A DNA stretch of 64,000 nt from Microbacterium oxydans (GTDB taxonomy: Bacteria > Actinomycetota > Actinomycetes > Actinomycetales > Microbacteriaceae), in the NCBI RefSeq assembly GCF_000956405.1, contig NZ_JYIV01000019.1:62001-126000 (forward strand), given 5' to 3'. The notes below the pieces were generated by a model, which saw only the letters and a list, made by a program, of their open reading frames with translations, was not told the DNA's origin and ran no database searches. Below, piece after piece: positions 25,614-36,700 of the stretch. Within the stretch, counting starts at the first letter, position 1. Every line of letters starts with the position of its first letter. The position numbers were made by a program, and so were the translations under genes.

Positions 25614-25619
25614 ACTCTA
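25614..25619 (-). promoter_or_regulatory. Leaderless-type -10 (TAGAGT) for the cmx leader peptide
   Basis: TAGAGT ends six bases before the ATG of the 21-codon frame. It would drive a leader transcript of about 180 bases before the cmx-like start codon. Confidence 0.55.
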
Positions 25620-25624
25620 CCGCG

Positions 25625-26107
25625 CTACAGCACCTCGTCCGTCGCGACGTGTTCGACCAGAGGGAGCACCCTCCCGGAGAGGTGCGTGCGCATCGCGATC
25701 GATGAGGCGGTGCGGGCGACCCCCGGCACCAGAGCGACCCGATCGAGCACCTCCTGCAGCCGCGTGGCATCGCGCGCCACCAGTCGCAGCTGCATATCAC
25801 TCGCGCCCGTGACGGTGTGCATGTCGACGATCTCGGGGACGGCGTCGGCCAGAGCCGTGGCCACCTCGTCATGCCCGACCTTCTGATCGATCTCGACCAG
25901 GCAGAAGGCGACCACACCGTAGCCGAACCCGGCCGGATCGATGCGCGGCACGATCGCCTCGATCACCCCGCCCTCGTGCAGCCGGGCGAGTCGGCTGGTC
26001 GCCGTGCCGCGGGCGATGCCGAGCCGCCGCGCGCACTCCAGGATCGGAAGCTGCGGCGACTCGGTGAGCAGTCGGATGAGCTGGGCGTCGAGGCGATCGA
26101 TGCGCAT
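25625..26107 (-). CDS. Lrp/AsnC-family transcriptional regulator
   Basis: 160 residues. The N-terminal winged helix-turn-helix reads LDAQLIRLLTESPQLPILECARRLGIARGTATSRLARL, seen in parts, and the C-terminal RAM effector domain (IDPAGFGYGVVAFCLVEI onward, VTGASDMQLRLVARD) binds amino acids in the family. ATG 26107 follows GGGAG at 5 bases; GTG 26113 overlapping the permease stop is possible. It is the last gene of an aminotransferase-permease-Lrp run with stop/start overlaps, so it probably senses the amino acid handled by that run. Confidence 0.92.
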   Translation of the reverse strand: MRIDRLDAQLIRLLTESPQLPILECARRLGIARGTATSRLARLHEGGVIEAIVPRIDPAGFGYGVVAFCLVEIDQKVGHDEVATALADAVPEIVDMHTVTGASDMQLRLVARDATRLQEVLDRVALVPGVARTASSIAMRTHLSGRVLPLVEHVATDEVL

Positions 26108-26109
26108 CG

Positions 26110-27537
26110 TCACTCCCGCGGGACGCCGGGCCTCGCCACGCCCCTGGTCGCACGTGCGACGAGGAGGAGCACGGCAGTGAGCCCGAGTGTCAACAGCAGC
26201 TGGATGCGTGCGGCCTCATCGATCATCGCGAGGGCGATCACTGCCGCGAGCAGCACCAGGCACAGCCACGACAGCCAGGGGAAGCCCCACATCCGCATCG
26301 GCATCTCCTCCCCGTCCCGATCCGCACGACGGCGGAGGATGATCTGCGCCACCGCGGTCGCGGTCCAGATCACCAGCAGCGTCGAGCCGACCACGTTGAG
26401 CAGGGCCGGCAGCACCACATCGGGGAACGCCCAGTTGAGTCCGACCGTGACGAACCCGAAGGCGACGGAGGCCAGCACCGCGACGAACGGCACGCCCTTG
26501 AGGCTCGTGCGGGTCGCGGCCAGAGGAGCGAGGCCCCGCTCCCCCAGCGAGTACGCCATGCGGGAGGCACCGTAGATGTTGGCGTTCATGGCTGAGAGCA
26601 GCGCGACGATCACGATGAGGTCCATCACGAGGCCGACGCCCGGCACGTTGAGGGTCTCGAGCACCGCGGAGAACGGACCGGCCTTCACCGCGGGGTCGTT
26701 CCAGGGCAGCACCGCGACGATCACGAAGATCGACCCGACGTAGAAGACCATGATGCGCACCAGCACCTCGCGCACGATGCGGCGTATGTTGCGCGCGGGG
26801 TCGTTCGACTCGGCAGCGGCGATCGCCACGACCTCGGTGCCGCCGAACGCGAAGACCACGATCAGCAGGGCACCGGCGATGCCCGCGATGCCGTTCGGGG
26901 CGAACCCGCCGTTGTCGACGAGGTTCGAGATGCCGGTGCCGGGCACACCCGGGATGAGGCCGACGATGGCACAGACCCCGACGACCAGGAAGGCGATGAT
27001 CGCCGCGACCTTGATCGCCGCGAACCAGAACTCGAAGCGGCCGTAGTTGCGCACGCCGAACAGGTTCACGGCCGTGAGCGCCACGACGAAGATCAGCACC
27101 CACACCCAGGCCGGGATCCCGGGGGTCCAGTTCGCCACGATCGCGCCGGCCCCCGTGGCCTCGGCCGCGATCACGACGACCAGCTGGATCCAGTACAGCC
27201 AGCCCACCGCACTGCCGGCGCTGCGGCCCATCGCCTTCTGGGCGTACGAGCTGAACGCGCCGGAGCTCGGTCTCGCCGCGACCATCTCGGCCAGCATCGC
27301 CATCACGAGCACGACGATGCCGCCGGCCACGAGGTACGAAACCAGCACGGCGGGTCCCGCGATGCTGATCGCCTGACCAGAGCCGACGAACAGGCCGGCA
27401 CCGATCGCACCACCGAGCCCCATCATCGAGATCTGACGGCGCGTCAGCCCCGGGTGCAGCCCCTTCGTGGTCGTCGTGGTGGTGGGCACCTCGGTCACGG
27501 GAGTCCTCGCGTCTCCGGTCGCGCGTCCGTCAGTCAT
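26110..27537 (-). CDS. APC-family amino acid permease
   Basis: Cytoplasmic-membrane amino acid:proton symporter of 475 residues with about 12 segments. After a hydrophilic Thr-rich tail (TEVPTTTTTTKG), the core begins GLTRRQISMMGLGGAIGAGLF, the amino-acid-transporter substrate-binding glycine motif, then ISIAGPAVLVSYLVAGG and RPSSGAFSSYAQKAMG. The ATG at 27537 overlaps the aminotransferase stop. Context with a PLP aminotransferase suggests uptake of an aromatic or related amino acid; exact specificity unknown. Confidence 0.92.
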   Translation of the reverse strand: MTDGRATGDARTPVTEVPTTTTTTKGLHPGLTRRQISMMGLGGAIGAGLFVGSGQAISIAGPAVLVSYLVAGGIVVLVMAMLAEMVAARPSSGAFSSYAQKAMGRSAGSAVGWLYWIQLVVVIAAEATGAGAIVANWTPGIPAWVWVLIFVVALTAVNLFGVRNYGRFEFWFAAIKVAAIIAFLVVGVCAIVGLIPGVPGTGISNLVDNGGFAPNGIAGIAGALLIVVFAFGGTEVVAIAAAESNDPARNIRRIVREVLVRIMVFYVGSIFVIVAVLPWNDPAVKAGPFSAVLETLNVPGVGLVMDLIVIVALLSAMNANIYGASRMAYSLGERGLAPLAATRTSLKGVPFVAVLASVAFGFVTVGLNWAFPDVVLPALLNVVGSTLLVIWTATAVAQIILRRRADRDGEEMPMRMWGFPWLSWLCLVLLAAVIALAMIDEAARIQLLLTLGLTAVLLLVARATRGVARPGVPRE

Positions 27538-28601
27538 GCGTTCACCTCGGCGAGCTCGGTCTCGAGGGCGGCTTCCACCCGGTCGATGTCCTCCACGGAG
27601 CCCGAGGAGATGCGGACGCCCTCGCCGGGGAAGGCGCGTGCGACCACACCGCCCTCCTGCAGGAGCGTCTCCAACTCGGAGGTGCGCTCGGCGGATGGCA
27701 CCCACACGAAGTTGGCTTGCGAACGGACCGCGGGCCATCCGGCGGCAGTGAGCACGTCGTACAGGCGGTCGCGCTGGGCGACCACCTCGTCGATACGCGT
27801 CGCGAGCTCGTCCTCGGCGTCGAGCGACGCGAGGGCAGCGGTCTGGGCGAGGTCGGTCACGCCGAACGGCACCGCCACCTTGCGCTGGTTCTCGGCGACA
27901 GCGGCCGGCGCGATGGCGTATCCGATCCGGAGCCCGGCGAGCCCGTAGGCCTTGGAGAACGTGTGCAGCACGGCCACGTGCGGGTGGCGGCGGAACAGCT
28001 CGATGCCGGCTCCCCTGCTCTCGGTGCGGTCGAAATGCACATAGGCCTCGTCGATCACCACGAGCACATCGTGCGACACTGCCGCGACGAAACGCTCCAG
28101 CTCATCGGCCCCGACGACGGTGCCGGTCGGGTTGTTCGGATTGCAGACGAAGATCAGGCGCGTGCGCGGGGTCATCGCCGCCAGCATCGCGTCGAGGTCA
28201 TGCCCGTGGTCCGCGTCCAGCGGCACCGGGACGGGCGTCGCCCCGGCGATACGGACGAGAGACGGGTACGCCTCGAACGACCGCCACGCGAAGATGACCT
28301 CGTCGCCCTCGCCGGCGACCGCGTGGATGAGCTGGGCCGCGATCTCGACCGAGCCCGCACCGACGGTAACTTCGGAGACATCGACCCCGTAGCGGGCGGC
28401 GAGACGCTCGCGCAGCTTCGCGGCGCTCATGTCGGGATAGCGGTTGATGCCGTCGAGGCGCTCGCGCACGGCCTCGACGACCGACGGGAGCGGCGGGTGC
28501 GGAGACTCGTTCGAGGAGAGCTTGGAAGCACCGGCGGGAGCGGAGCGCCCCTGACGGTATGCGGGAACGGCATCGAGTCCGGCGCGAGTGGGAAGGGGCA
28601 T
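27534..28601 (-). CDS. PLP-dependent aminotransferase, histidinol-phosphate/phenylalanine type
   Basis: Fold-type I aminotransferase of 355 residues. Landmarks: KLSSNESPHPPLPSV (N-terminal substrate loop), INRYPDMSAAKLRERLA, VGAGSVEIAAQLIHAV, FVCNPNNPTGTVV, VVIDEAYVHFD, HTFSKAYGLAGLRIGY (Schiff-base Lys) and VRISSGSVEDIDR. These match HisC2/Pat proteins of actinobacteria that act on aromatic 2-oxoacids. No his operon is nearby, and coupling to a permease and an Lrp regulator favours an amino-acid catabolic role over histidine synthesis. The ATG follows AAGGA by 12 bases. Confidence 0.9.
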   Translation of the reverse strand: MPLPTRAGLDAVPAYRQGRSAPAGASKLSSNESPHPPLPSVVEAVRERLDGINRYPDMSAAKLRERLAARYGVDVSEVTVGAGSVEIAAQLIHAVAGEGDEVIFAWRSFEAYPSLVRIAGATPVPVPLDADHGHDLDAMLAAMTPRTRLIFVCNPNNPTGTVVGADELERFVAAVSHDVLVVIDEAYVHFDRTESRGAGIELFRRHPHVAVLHTFSKAYGLAGLRIGYAIAPAAVAENQRKVAVPFGVTDLAQTAALASLDAEDELATRIDEVVAQRDRLYDVLTAAGWPAVRSQANFVWVPSAERTSELETLLQEGGVVARAFPGEGVRISSGSVEDIDRVEAALETELAEVNA

Positions 28602-28642
28602 CGTCAGAGCGTCCTTGCTGTGATCGGGTGAGGTGTCGCGCA

Positions 28643-28672
28643 ACACTAGAACGGAATCCGGCCACTGGGCAA
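28643..28672 (-). promoter_or_regulatory. Candidate promoter of the aminotransferase-permease-Lrp operon
   Basis: TTGCCC (28667-28672) and TAGTGT (28643-28648) with an 18-base spacer on the minus strand predict a leader of about 35 bases ending in the AAGGA ribosome site. Confidence 0.4.
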
Positions 28673-28751
28673 TCGGCGCACCGGAAGCTGCGCATCTCGC
28701 GCAATCGAGCGGGCGTTCCCGGGGAAGGACTGGACACACTGCACAGCCGAA

Positions 28752-28765
28752 AGCCGGGAACGGCT
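28752..28765 (-). terminator. Short hairpin at the end of the SUMF1-like gene
   Basis: Five-pair stem AGCCG/CGGCT with a TTCC loop on the minus strand, starting at the stop codon and followed only by TTT. A weak terminator candidate. Confidence 0.3.
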
Positions 28766-29499
28766 CAGCGGGCTGCTGCCGCGAGCCGGAACCCGATGCC
28801 GACCGCGACCAGATCGGCCTCATAGGCCCCGTGACGCCGGGCGCAGCGGGCGAGATCCACATCGTGACGGAACGCGCCTCCGCGTGTGATGTGCGGATCG
28901 GCAGCCCAGTCCTCGGCGACGGGAACCTCATCCGGCGCTCCGGGGTACGGCGCGTAGCGGGTCGAGGTCCACTCGTCGACGTTTCCCGCCATGTCGAGCA
29001 CCCCGAACGGACTCGCGCCGTCGGGGAACGAGCCGACGGGCGTCGTCGTTCCGAGCCCGAGGTCGAACAGGTTCGCGCGGCCCGTCTCGTACTCGTCACC
29101 CCAGGGGAACTCACGGGTGTCGTCGCCGCGCGCTGCGCGTTCCCATTCGTCTTCGGTGGGCAGTCGTGCGTCCACTGCGAGCTCTGCCCCGATCCACGCG
29201 GCAAAGGCGGTGGCCTCGTCCCAGGACACCCCGACCACCGGATGGTCGTCGATCCCGGGGATGGCTCGGGCGTGCGTGGAGTCAGCGAACGCGGCCCACT
29301 GCGCGACCGTCACCGGAGTGCGGGCGAGACGGAAGGCAGGGACGAAGATCCGAGTGCGAGGCGTCTCCTTCACATACCAGGCGCGCGGCACGCCGGTATC
29401 GGCATAGCGCGCTGCGAGGGCGTCGACCTGGTCGAGCGGCGTCCCCCGCCGCACGTCGCCGGCGGCGATGTCGACCCACTCGATCTGCAGCACGGCCAT
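28765..29499 (-). CDS. SUMF1/formylglycine-generating-enzyme-fold protein lacking the catalytic Cys pair
   Basis: 244 residues with the C-type-lectin-like SUMF1 fold: PVVGVSWDEATAFAAWIGAELA, RLPTEDEWERAARG, REFPWGDEYETGRANLFD, DMAGNVDEWTSTRYAP, then the C-terminal RGGAFRHDVDLARCARRHG and VGIGFRLA. In true formylglycine-generating enzymes two Cys follow the GGS/A-F block; here that position is R-H and only one Cys remains. It is therefore probably not a sulfatase activator but one of the broader SUMF1-like enzymes or binding domains. No sulfatase is nearby. The ATG follows GAGGAGGAA at 7-8 bases. Confidence 0.82.
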   Translation of the reverse strand: MAVLQIEWVDIAAGDVRRGTPLDQVDALAARYADTGVPRAWYVKETPRTRIFVPAFRLARTPVTVAQWAAFADSTHARAIPGIDDHPVVGVSWDEATAFAAWIGAELAVDARLPTEDEWERAARGDDTREFPWGDEYETGRANLFDLGLGTTTPVGSFPDGASPFGVLDMAGNVDEWTSTRYAPYPGAPDEVPVAEDWAADPHITRGGAFRHDVDLARCARRHGAYEADLVAVGIGFRLAAAAR

Positions 29500-29528
29500 G
29501 CAGGTTCCTCCTCGGATCCGGGTGAGCC

Positions 29529-31331
<1,803 letters not shown>

Positions 31332-31338
31332 GCCCCCC

Positions 31339-31344
31339 ACGCTA
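31339..31344 (-). promoter_or_regulatory. Near-leaderless -10 (TAGCGT) for the DUF255 gene
   Basis: TAGCGT ends seven bases before the ATG at 31331, one more than the modal spacing. Confidence 0.45.
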
Positions 31345-31365
31345 CGCCGCGTGTGGGGCCTGCGG

Positions 31366-31935
31366 TCAGCCGACCAGGAGTTCGACCGGACGCGAGGCCG
31401 CGTACCCCACCAGCGGCAGCGCGCGGTCGGCAGCCAGGGCGATGCGGGCCTCGAGCACCTCGGAGGTGATCTCGTAGCCGTCGAAGTCGGTGTTGCTGGC
31501 ATAGACGCCGAGCGGGAGGGTGAGCGCCTGGAAGAACGCGAACAGCGGACGCAGCTGGTGCTCGATGATGAGCGCGTGCTTCTCGCCGCCGCCGGTCGCC
31601 GCGAGCAGGACCGGCTTGCCCACCAGGTCGTACTGACCGACGAAGTCGAACAGGTGCTTGAAGAGCCCGGTGAACGACGCCCGATACACGGGGCTTCCCA
31701 CGATGAGCAGATCGGCGGACTCGATCGCCTGCAGCTGCGCCTCGACCTCCGGCGGCAGCTGGTCACGCTGCAGCGCGCCGGCCAGCCCAGGTCCGATCTG
31801 CGTCAGCTCGATGAGCTGCGACTCGATGTCGGCGCGCTCGCCGATGGCGGCCGTGATCGCGCGGACGAGGGCGGTCGTCTTACTGGGCTCGTGCAGGGAT
31901 CCCGACACGGCGACGACACGGTACGGAGCTGTCAT
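31366..31935 (-). CDS. NAD(P)H-dependent FMN reductase, MsuE/SsuE-like
   Basis: Flavodoxin-fold reductase of 189 residues supplying reduced FMN to two-component monooxygenases. [21 protein letters not shown] is the FMN phosphate loop, [23 protein letters not shown] the flavin-facing strand-loop, and [22 protein letters not shown] the next flavin-binding block. The pattern fits the methane/alkanesulfonate reductase branch. Leaderless-type ATG after TACCGT. No monooxygenase is adjacent, but two luciferase-like monooxygenases are encoded 12-20 kb away and would need such a partner; this link is inference. Confidence 0.9.
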   Translation of the reverse strand: MTAPYRVVAVSGSLHEPSKTTALVRAITAAIGERADIESQLIELTQIGPGLAGALQRDQLPPEVEAQLQAIESADLLIVGSPVYRASFTGLFKHLFDFVGQYDLVGKPVLLAATGGGEKHALIIEHQLRPLFAFFQALTLPLGVYASNTDFDGYEITSEVLEARIALAADRALPLVGYAASRPVELLVG

Positions 31936-31941
31936 GCCTCG

Positions 31942-31947
31942 ACGGTA
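31942..31947 (-). promoter_or_regulatory. Leaderless-type -10 (TACCGT) for the FMN reductase
   Basis: TACCGT ends exactly six bases before the ATG at 31935. Confidence 0.5.
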
Positions 31948-32023
31948 CTCACGACGACGCCCCGTGTCGCGCGCTGCGACACGGGGCGTCATGTGGGCCC
32001 GAAGGCCGCACCTCACGGGCGGA

Positions 32024-32872
<849 letters not shown>

Positions 32873-32933
32873 TGACCTGTGATGACAGGTGGGACAGAGT
32901 TCGGAGGAGAGAGTTCCATTGACCGGCTTTCCG

Positions 32934-32939
32934 TAGGCT
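32934..32939 (+). promoter_or_regulatory. Near-leaderless -10 (TAGGCT) for the 252-residue membrane protein
   Basis: TAGGCT lies eight bases before the ATG at 32948, predicting a leader of zero to two bases. Confidence 0.4.
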
Positions 32940-32947
32940 GGGGATCG

Positions 32948-33706
32948 ATGAACGAGCGCGACGCCCCGAGCGACGAGGAGTACCTCCCGCCACCGCCCCC
33001 GACACCTGTCGCCGATGCGCCGGAGATCGATGCGCAGGACGCCCGTGATGATGAGACTCGGATCGTCGCGGCCACCAGGCGACGCAGTCGGGCGATCATC
33101 ATCCTGGTCATCGTCATCGCCGCCCTCCTGCTCCTCGGCACGATCGCGACGAATCTCCTTCTCGCCGCCGGTCTGCGCGCGGAGATCGGCGAGGGACGCG
33201 AGAACGTGCCGTCGGCGTCCGCATCCCCGGACGGCTCCGCATCTCCGAGCGCGTCCGGGGTGACGGCGGAATGCGGCGAGCTCTGCGCCGCGGCCGTCGC
33301 CGAGATCGGCACCGCGGGCGGCGACTGGAAGCTCGAAGGCGAGTGGGCGGACACTCCGAACGACCTGGGCTCACGCGATGCGGCGACAGCGGTGTTCCGC
33401 TCCGATACCGGTCGCGCCACCCTGGTCGTACTGCAGTTCCCCTCGGATGAGGAGGCTGCTCACGCTGCCGTCGACCTCCGTGCCAGGATCGGCGACCCCA
33501 CGTACACGGAACAGGTTTTCGACGACGGCTCGGGCACCCGGTACGACTTCGACGGCGCGATCGTGAGCCGCGTGGTGTGGCACCTGGACGCACAGTCGCA
33601 GCCGCACACCCCTGGCCGCCTCTACATCGTCGAAGCTCCGGCGAACGCTGCCGACAGCTTCGCCGACCAGAGCGCCTACCGGCTGTATCTCGCGCTCCCG
33701 CTCTAG
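32948..33706 (+). CDS. Single-pass membrane protein of unknown function
   Basis: 252 residues: an acidic, proline-rich cytoplasmic N-terminus (EEYLPPPPPTPVADAP), one transmembrane segment at about 47-75 (AIIILVIVIAALLLLGTIAT), a Ser/Ala/Pro-rich stretch, then an extracytoplasmic globular domain of about 150 residues. It includes CGELCAAAVAEIGTAGGDW, in which a CxxxC may form a disulfide. I chose ATG 32948 for the near-leaderless promoter and because the frame upstream is not typical coding sequence. Family not recognised; possibly a cell-envelope sensor or accessory protein. Confidence 0.75.
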   Translation: MNERDAPSDEEYLPPPPPTPVADAPEIDAQDARDDETRIVAATRRRSRAIIILVIVIAALLLLGTIATNLLLAAGLRAEIGEGRENVPSASASPDGSASPSASGVTAECGELCAAAVAEIGTAGGDWKLEGEWADTPNDLGSRDAATAVFRSDTGRATLVVLQFPSDEEAAHAAVDLRARIGDPTYTEQVFDDGSGTRYDFDGAIVSRVVWHLDAQSQPHTPGRLYIVEAPANAADSFADQSAYRLYLALPL

Positions 33707-33739
33707 GACCCGGCAACCACCGCTCAACCCGCTCGCTGG

Positions 33740-36700
33740 TCACTCACCGATCCGGGTGGTCTTGACCTCGTTCACCCGCACGACGTTCGTGCCGGTCGCG
33801 GTGCCGGCCCGGTAGGAGAACACCGAGGGCGAGCCCTCACTCTGCAGCGCCGGGGTCGCGTCACTCGTGGACACCTGCCACGTCGCCGGTTCCGGCTGCC
33901 CGTCGGCCCACACCTTGGCGCGGATCGTCGTCGAGGAAGAACCGGTCGTCTCGGTCGACAGATGGAACACGGTGCCTGCGCTCCAGGTCAGCCCCGGCAC
34001 AGCGGCGCTCGCGATGGCCGTCCCGTTGCGCTGGATCACGACCCAGGTCGCCCCATCCGCACGGTGCCACGCCAGAGCGCGGTAGCCGGCGTCAGCGTTG
34101 CGCCGAGAACCCGCTCCGACGTAGACGGTGCCCGACTCCGGACCGCCGGAGAGGGTGTACGACATGGTGGTGGCGGAGTCCCGCACCGACGCATCGTCCA
34201 ACAGCATCTCCCTGGTCTGCCCGGCGACGAGGTCGATCACGCCGGCACCGTCGGCCACGGAGAGCGCCGTCGACTTCCCCTGCATCGGCGTCCATGCGCC
34301 GCCGACCTCAGCGGTGCCCCAGCCGGATTCCACCGCGCGGTCGAACGCGTCGGAGGCCACCACGACATCGGCTACGACGGGAGCGGTCACCACGACCTGC
34401 TTCTCGCTCGACGCCGACAGTCCGCTGCTGTCCGTCACAGTCAGCCGCACGGTATAGGTCCCGGCCGCCGCATAGTCATGCGTCGCCGTGGCACCCGTCG
34501 CCGACGAGCCGTCGCCGAAGTCCCATGCGTAGCCGCTGATCGACGCTGCACCATCCGCGGTCGAGCCCGACCCGTCGACCGCGACGGTCAGCTCGGTCGC
34601 CTGCGCCGTGAAGGCCGCCGTCGGAGCCTTGAGGCCCTTGCCCAGCTGGAAGTGCGAGCGCACCTGGTCCGCGTTCAACGCGAACGGGTACACCGCAGCC
34701 TCGTCCAGCGATCCCTTGAAGTAGTTCGACGAAGGAGCAGAGGGCCAGCCCGTGAGCGCGTCTCCCCCGATGCGGAGGTAGGCGGGATCGGTCTTGGCCG
34801 TGGTGACCGCGGCATCGGACGCGACGAGCTCGCCGTCGACGTACAGCTTCATCCCGGCCGCGCCCTGCGACACGACAGCGTGATGCCAGACGCCGTCGTT
34901 CAGTGCCTTGGTTCCGGCGATCGTGGCTCGGGCCTGTCCGGCGGAGACGCCGAAGGTCAGGGTGCCGCTGTTGGTCATGTAGAGCTGCCGGTCGACGCTC
35001 GCGGAGCTCCCCGTCTTAGCCGTTCCGGAGCCGATGAGCATGCCACCGGTCTTCGTCGTGGTCTGGAACCAGATCTCGGAGGAGAACTCGCTCGACACCG
35101 GCGCCTTCGCATCGGACGACGCCCGCCCGTTCGTGGTGCCGTTCACCGTGGTCGATCCGGTGCCGCTGTTCTCGATGCCCGCTGACGAGGCAGCGGCGCC
35201 CGTGCCGTTCACCGGGTTGTTCGATCCGGCCCAGTCCTTCGAGACGTTCCCCAGCGGGTAGTACAGCGAGGGCTTGTCGGCGAGGATCTTCTTCGAGTAG
35301 GCCGAGGCGGTGCCCGCCGTGGCCTTCGCGTTCACGCTCGCGCTCGTGGCGATGTTGCCGTCACGGTCCTTCGCGACAACCGTGTAGCTCTGCGTGACTC
35401 CCGGGGTCGCCGTCGGGTCGTCGAGGGTGACCGTCGTCTGCTTCCACCAGGTGCCGTCCGCTGTCGCGGTGGCCACCGGCTCGCTGGCACCGGCCCGGCG
35501 CAGCTCGTAGGTGAGGGTCAGGTCGTCGCGGTCCCAGTTCGTGGGGATCGACACCCGGGCGCTGCCAGGGACGGGCGAGGTACCCGCCGTGGGCTTCCAT
35601 GCCGCGTCGGAGAGCCGGGGCCCGTCCTTCGCACCACCCGGAGGCTTCGTGGAGAAGCGTACGATTCCCTCGAACTGACCGTTGTTGACCGAGCGGAACT
35701 CTCCGCCGATCGAGATCATGTCGCCGGCACCCGTGATCGACAGGCCCGCCTGGCCGAGGCCGCTCGTGGTGCCGACCGCGAAGTCCGGAGCCCACTGGTA
35801 CGGCGACGGAGCGGGGGTGCCGGCCCAGTTGGCGTACCCGGAGTAGGTGTTCGCCGAGAGGGTCCCGCGCGCGTCGGCCGTGTAGGCCTCGGCGTACTGG
35901 TACACCGCCGGGTTCTTCTGCGGCTGCAGCCCCATCGTGTTGCAGGAGTGCATGTGGCTGGTCGTGTAGACCACCTTGCCGGTGGAGTAGACGCCGTAGT
36001 GATCGCCGTGGCAGTCTGCGATCCACCGCACCGCACCCGTGCCGGCCTCCGCGGCGAACGTGCCCTCGAGGTTGCCCCCGCCGGCCCAGCTCCACCCGGT
36101 GCCGTAGACGGTGTTCGCGTCGGTGGCGAGCGCGAAGATGCCCGAGTTGCTGCTGCTGCCGCTGTTCTTCACGACCTTGGAGATGCCCCAGGCGGTGTCG
36201 GCGGCACCCGTGGACTTGTCGACCGCTGCGGAACCGCGCAGGCTGCTGCCGTTCACCGCGGAGAAGCGGCCTCCCACGATGACGTTCGTGCCCGCCGGGT
36301 CCATCACGAGGGCGTCGACCTGGCGGTCGGCCTGCGGGGCCCAGCTCAGGAGCGCCCCGTTCTTCTGGTCGAAAGCAGCGAGGTTCTTGCGGGCGACGCC
36401 GTTGGCCTGGGTGAACAGACCGCCCAGGTAGATGTTCGATCCGTCGGTGGTGATCGCGTAGACGCCGCTGCCGCCGATCGACGGCGCGAACTGCGGGACC
36501 AGCTCACCGGTCTTGGCATCGAGCGCCGCGAAGTTCCAGCGGTCCTTCCCGTTCACCTTGTTGAAGGAGCCGCCGATGTAGATGCGGGATCCGTCGGGAG
36601 ACGCGGCGACCGCCTTGATGACGCCGTTGACCGTCGGGGCGAACGAGGACAGCGCGCCGGAGACGATGTCGTAGGCCAGCACGTTCGAGCGGGCGGTGAG

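Noticed and set aside
27534..28601. Naming this gene hisC with confidence
   Set aside because: Context is an amino-acid permease and an Lrp regulator, not a his operon, and the motifs also fit Pat-type aminotransferases.
28765..29499. Calling this gene a formylglycine-generating enzyme
   Set aside because: The catalytic cysteine pair is missing and no sulfatase gene is nearby.
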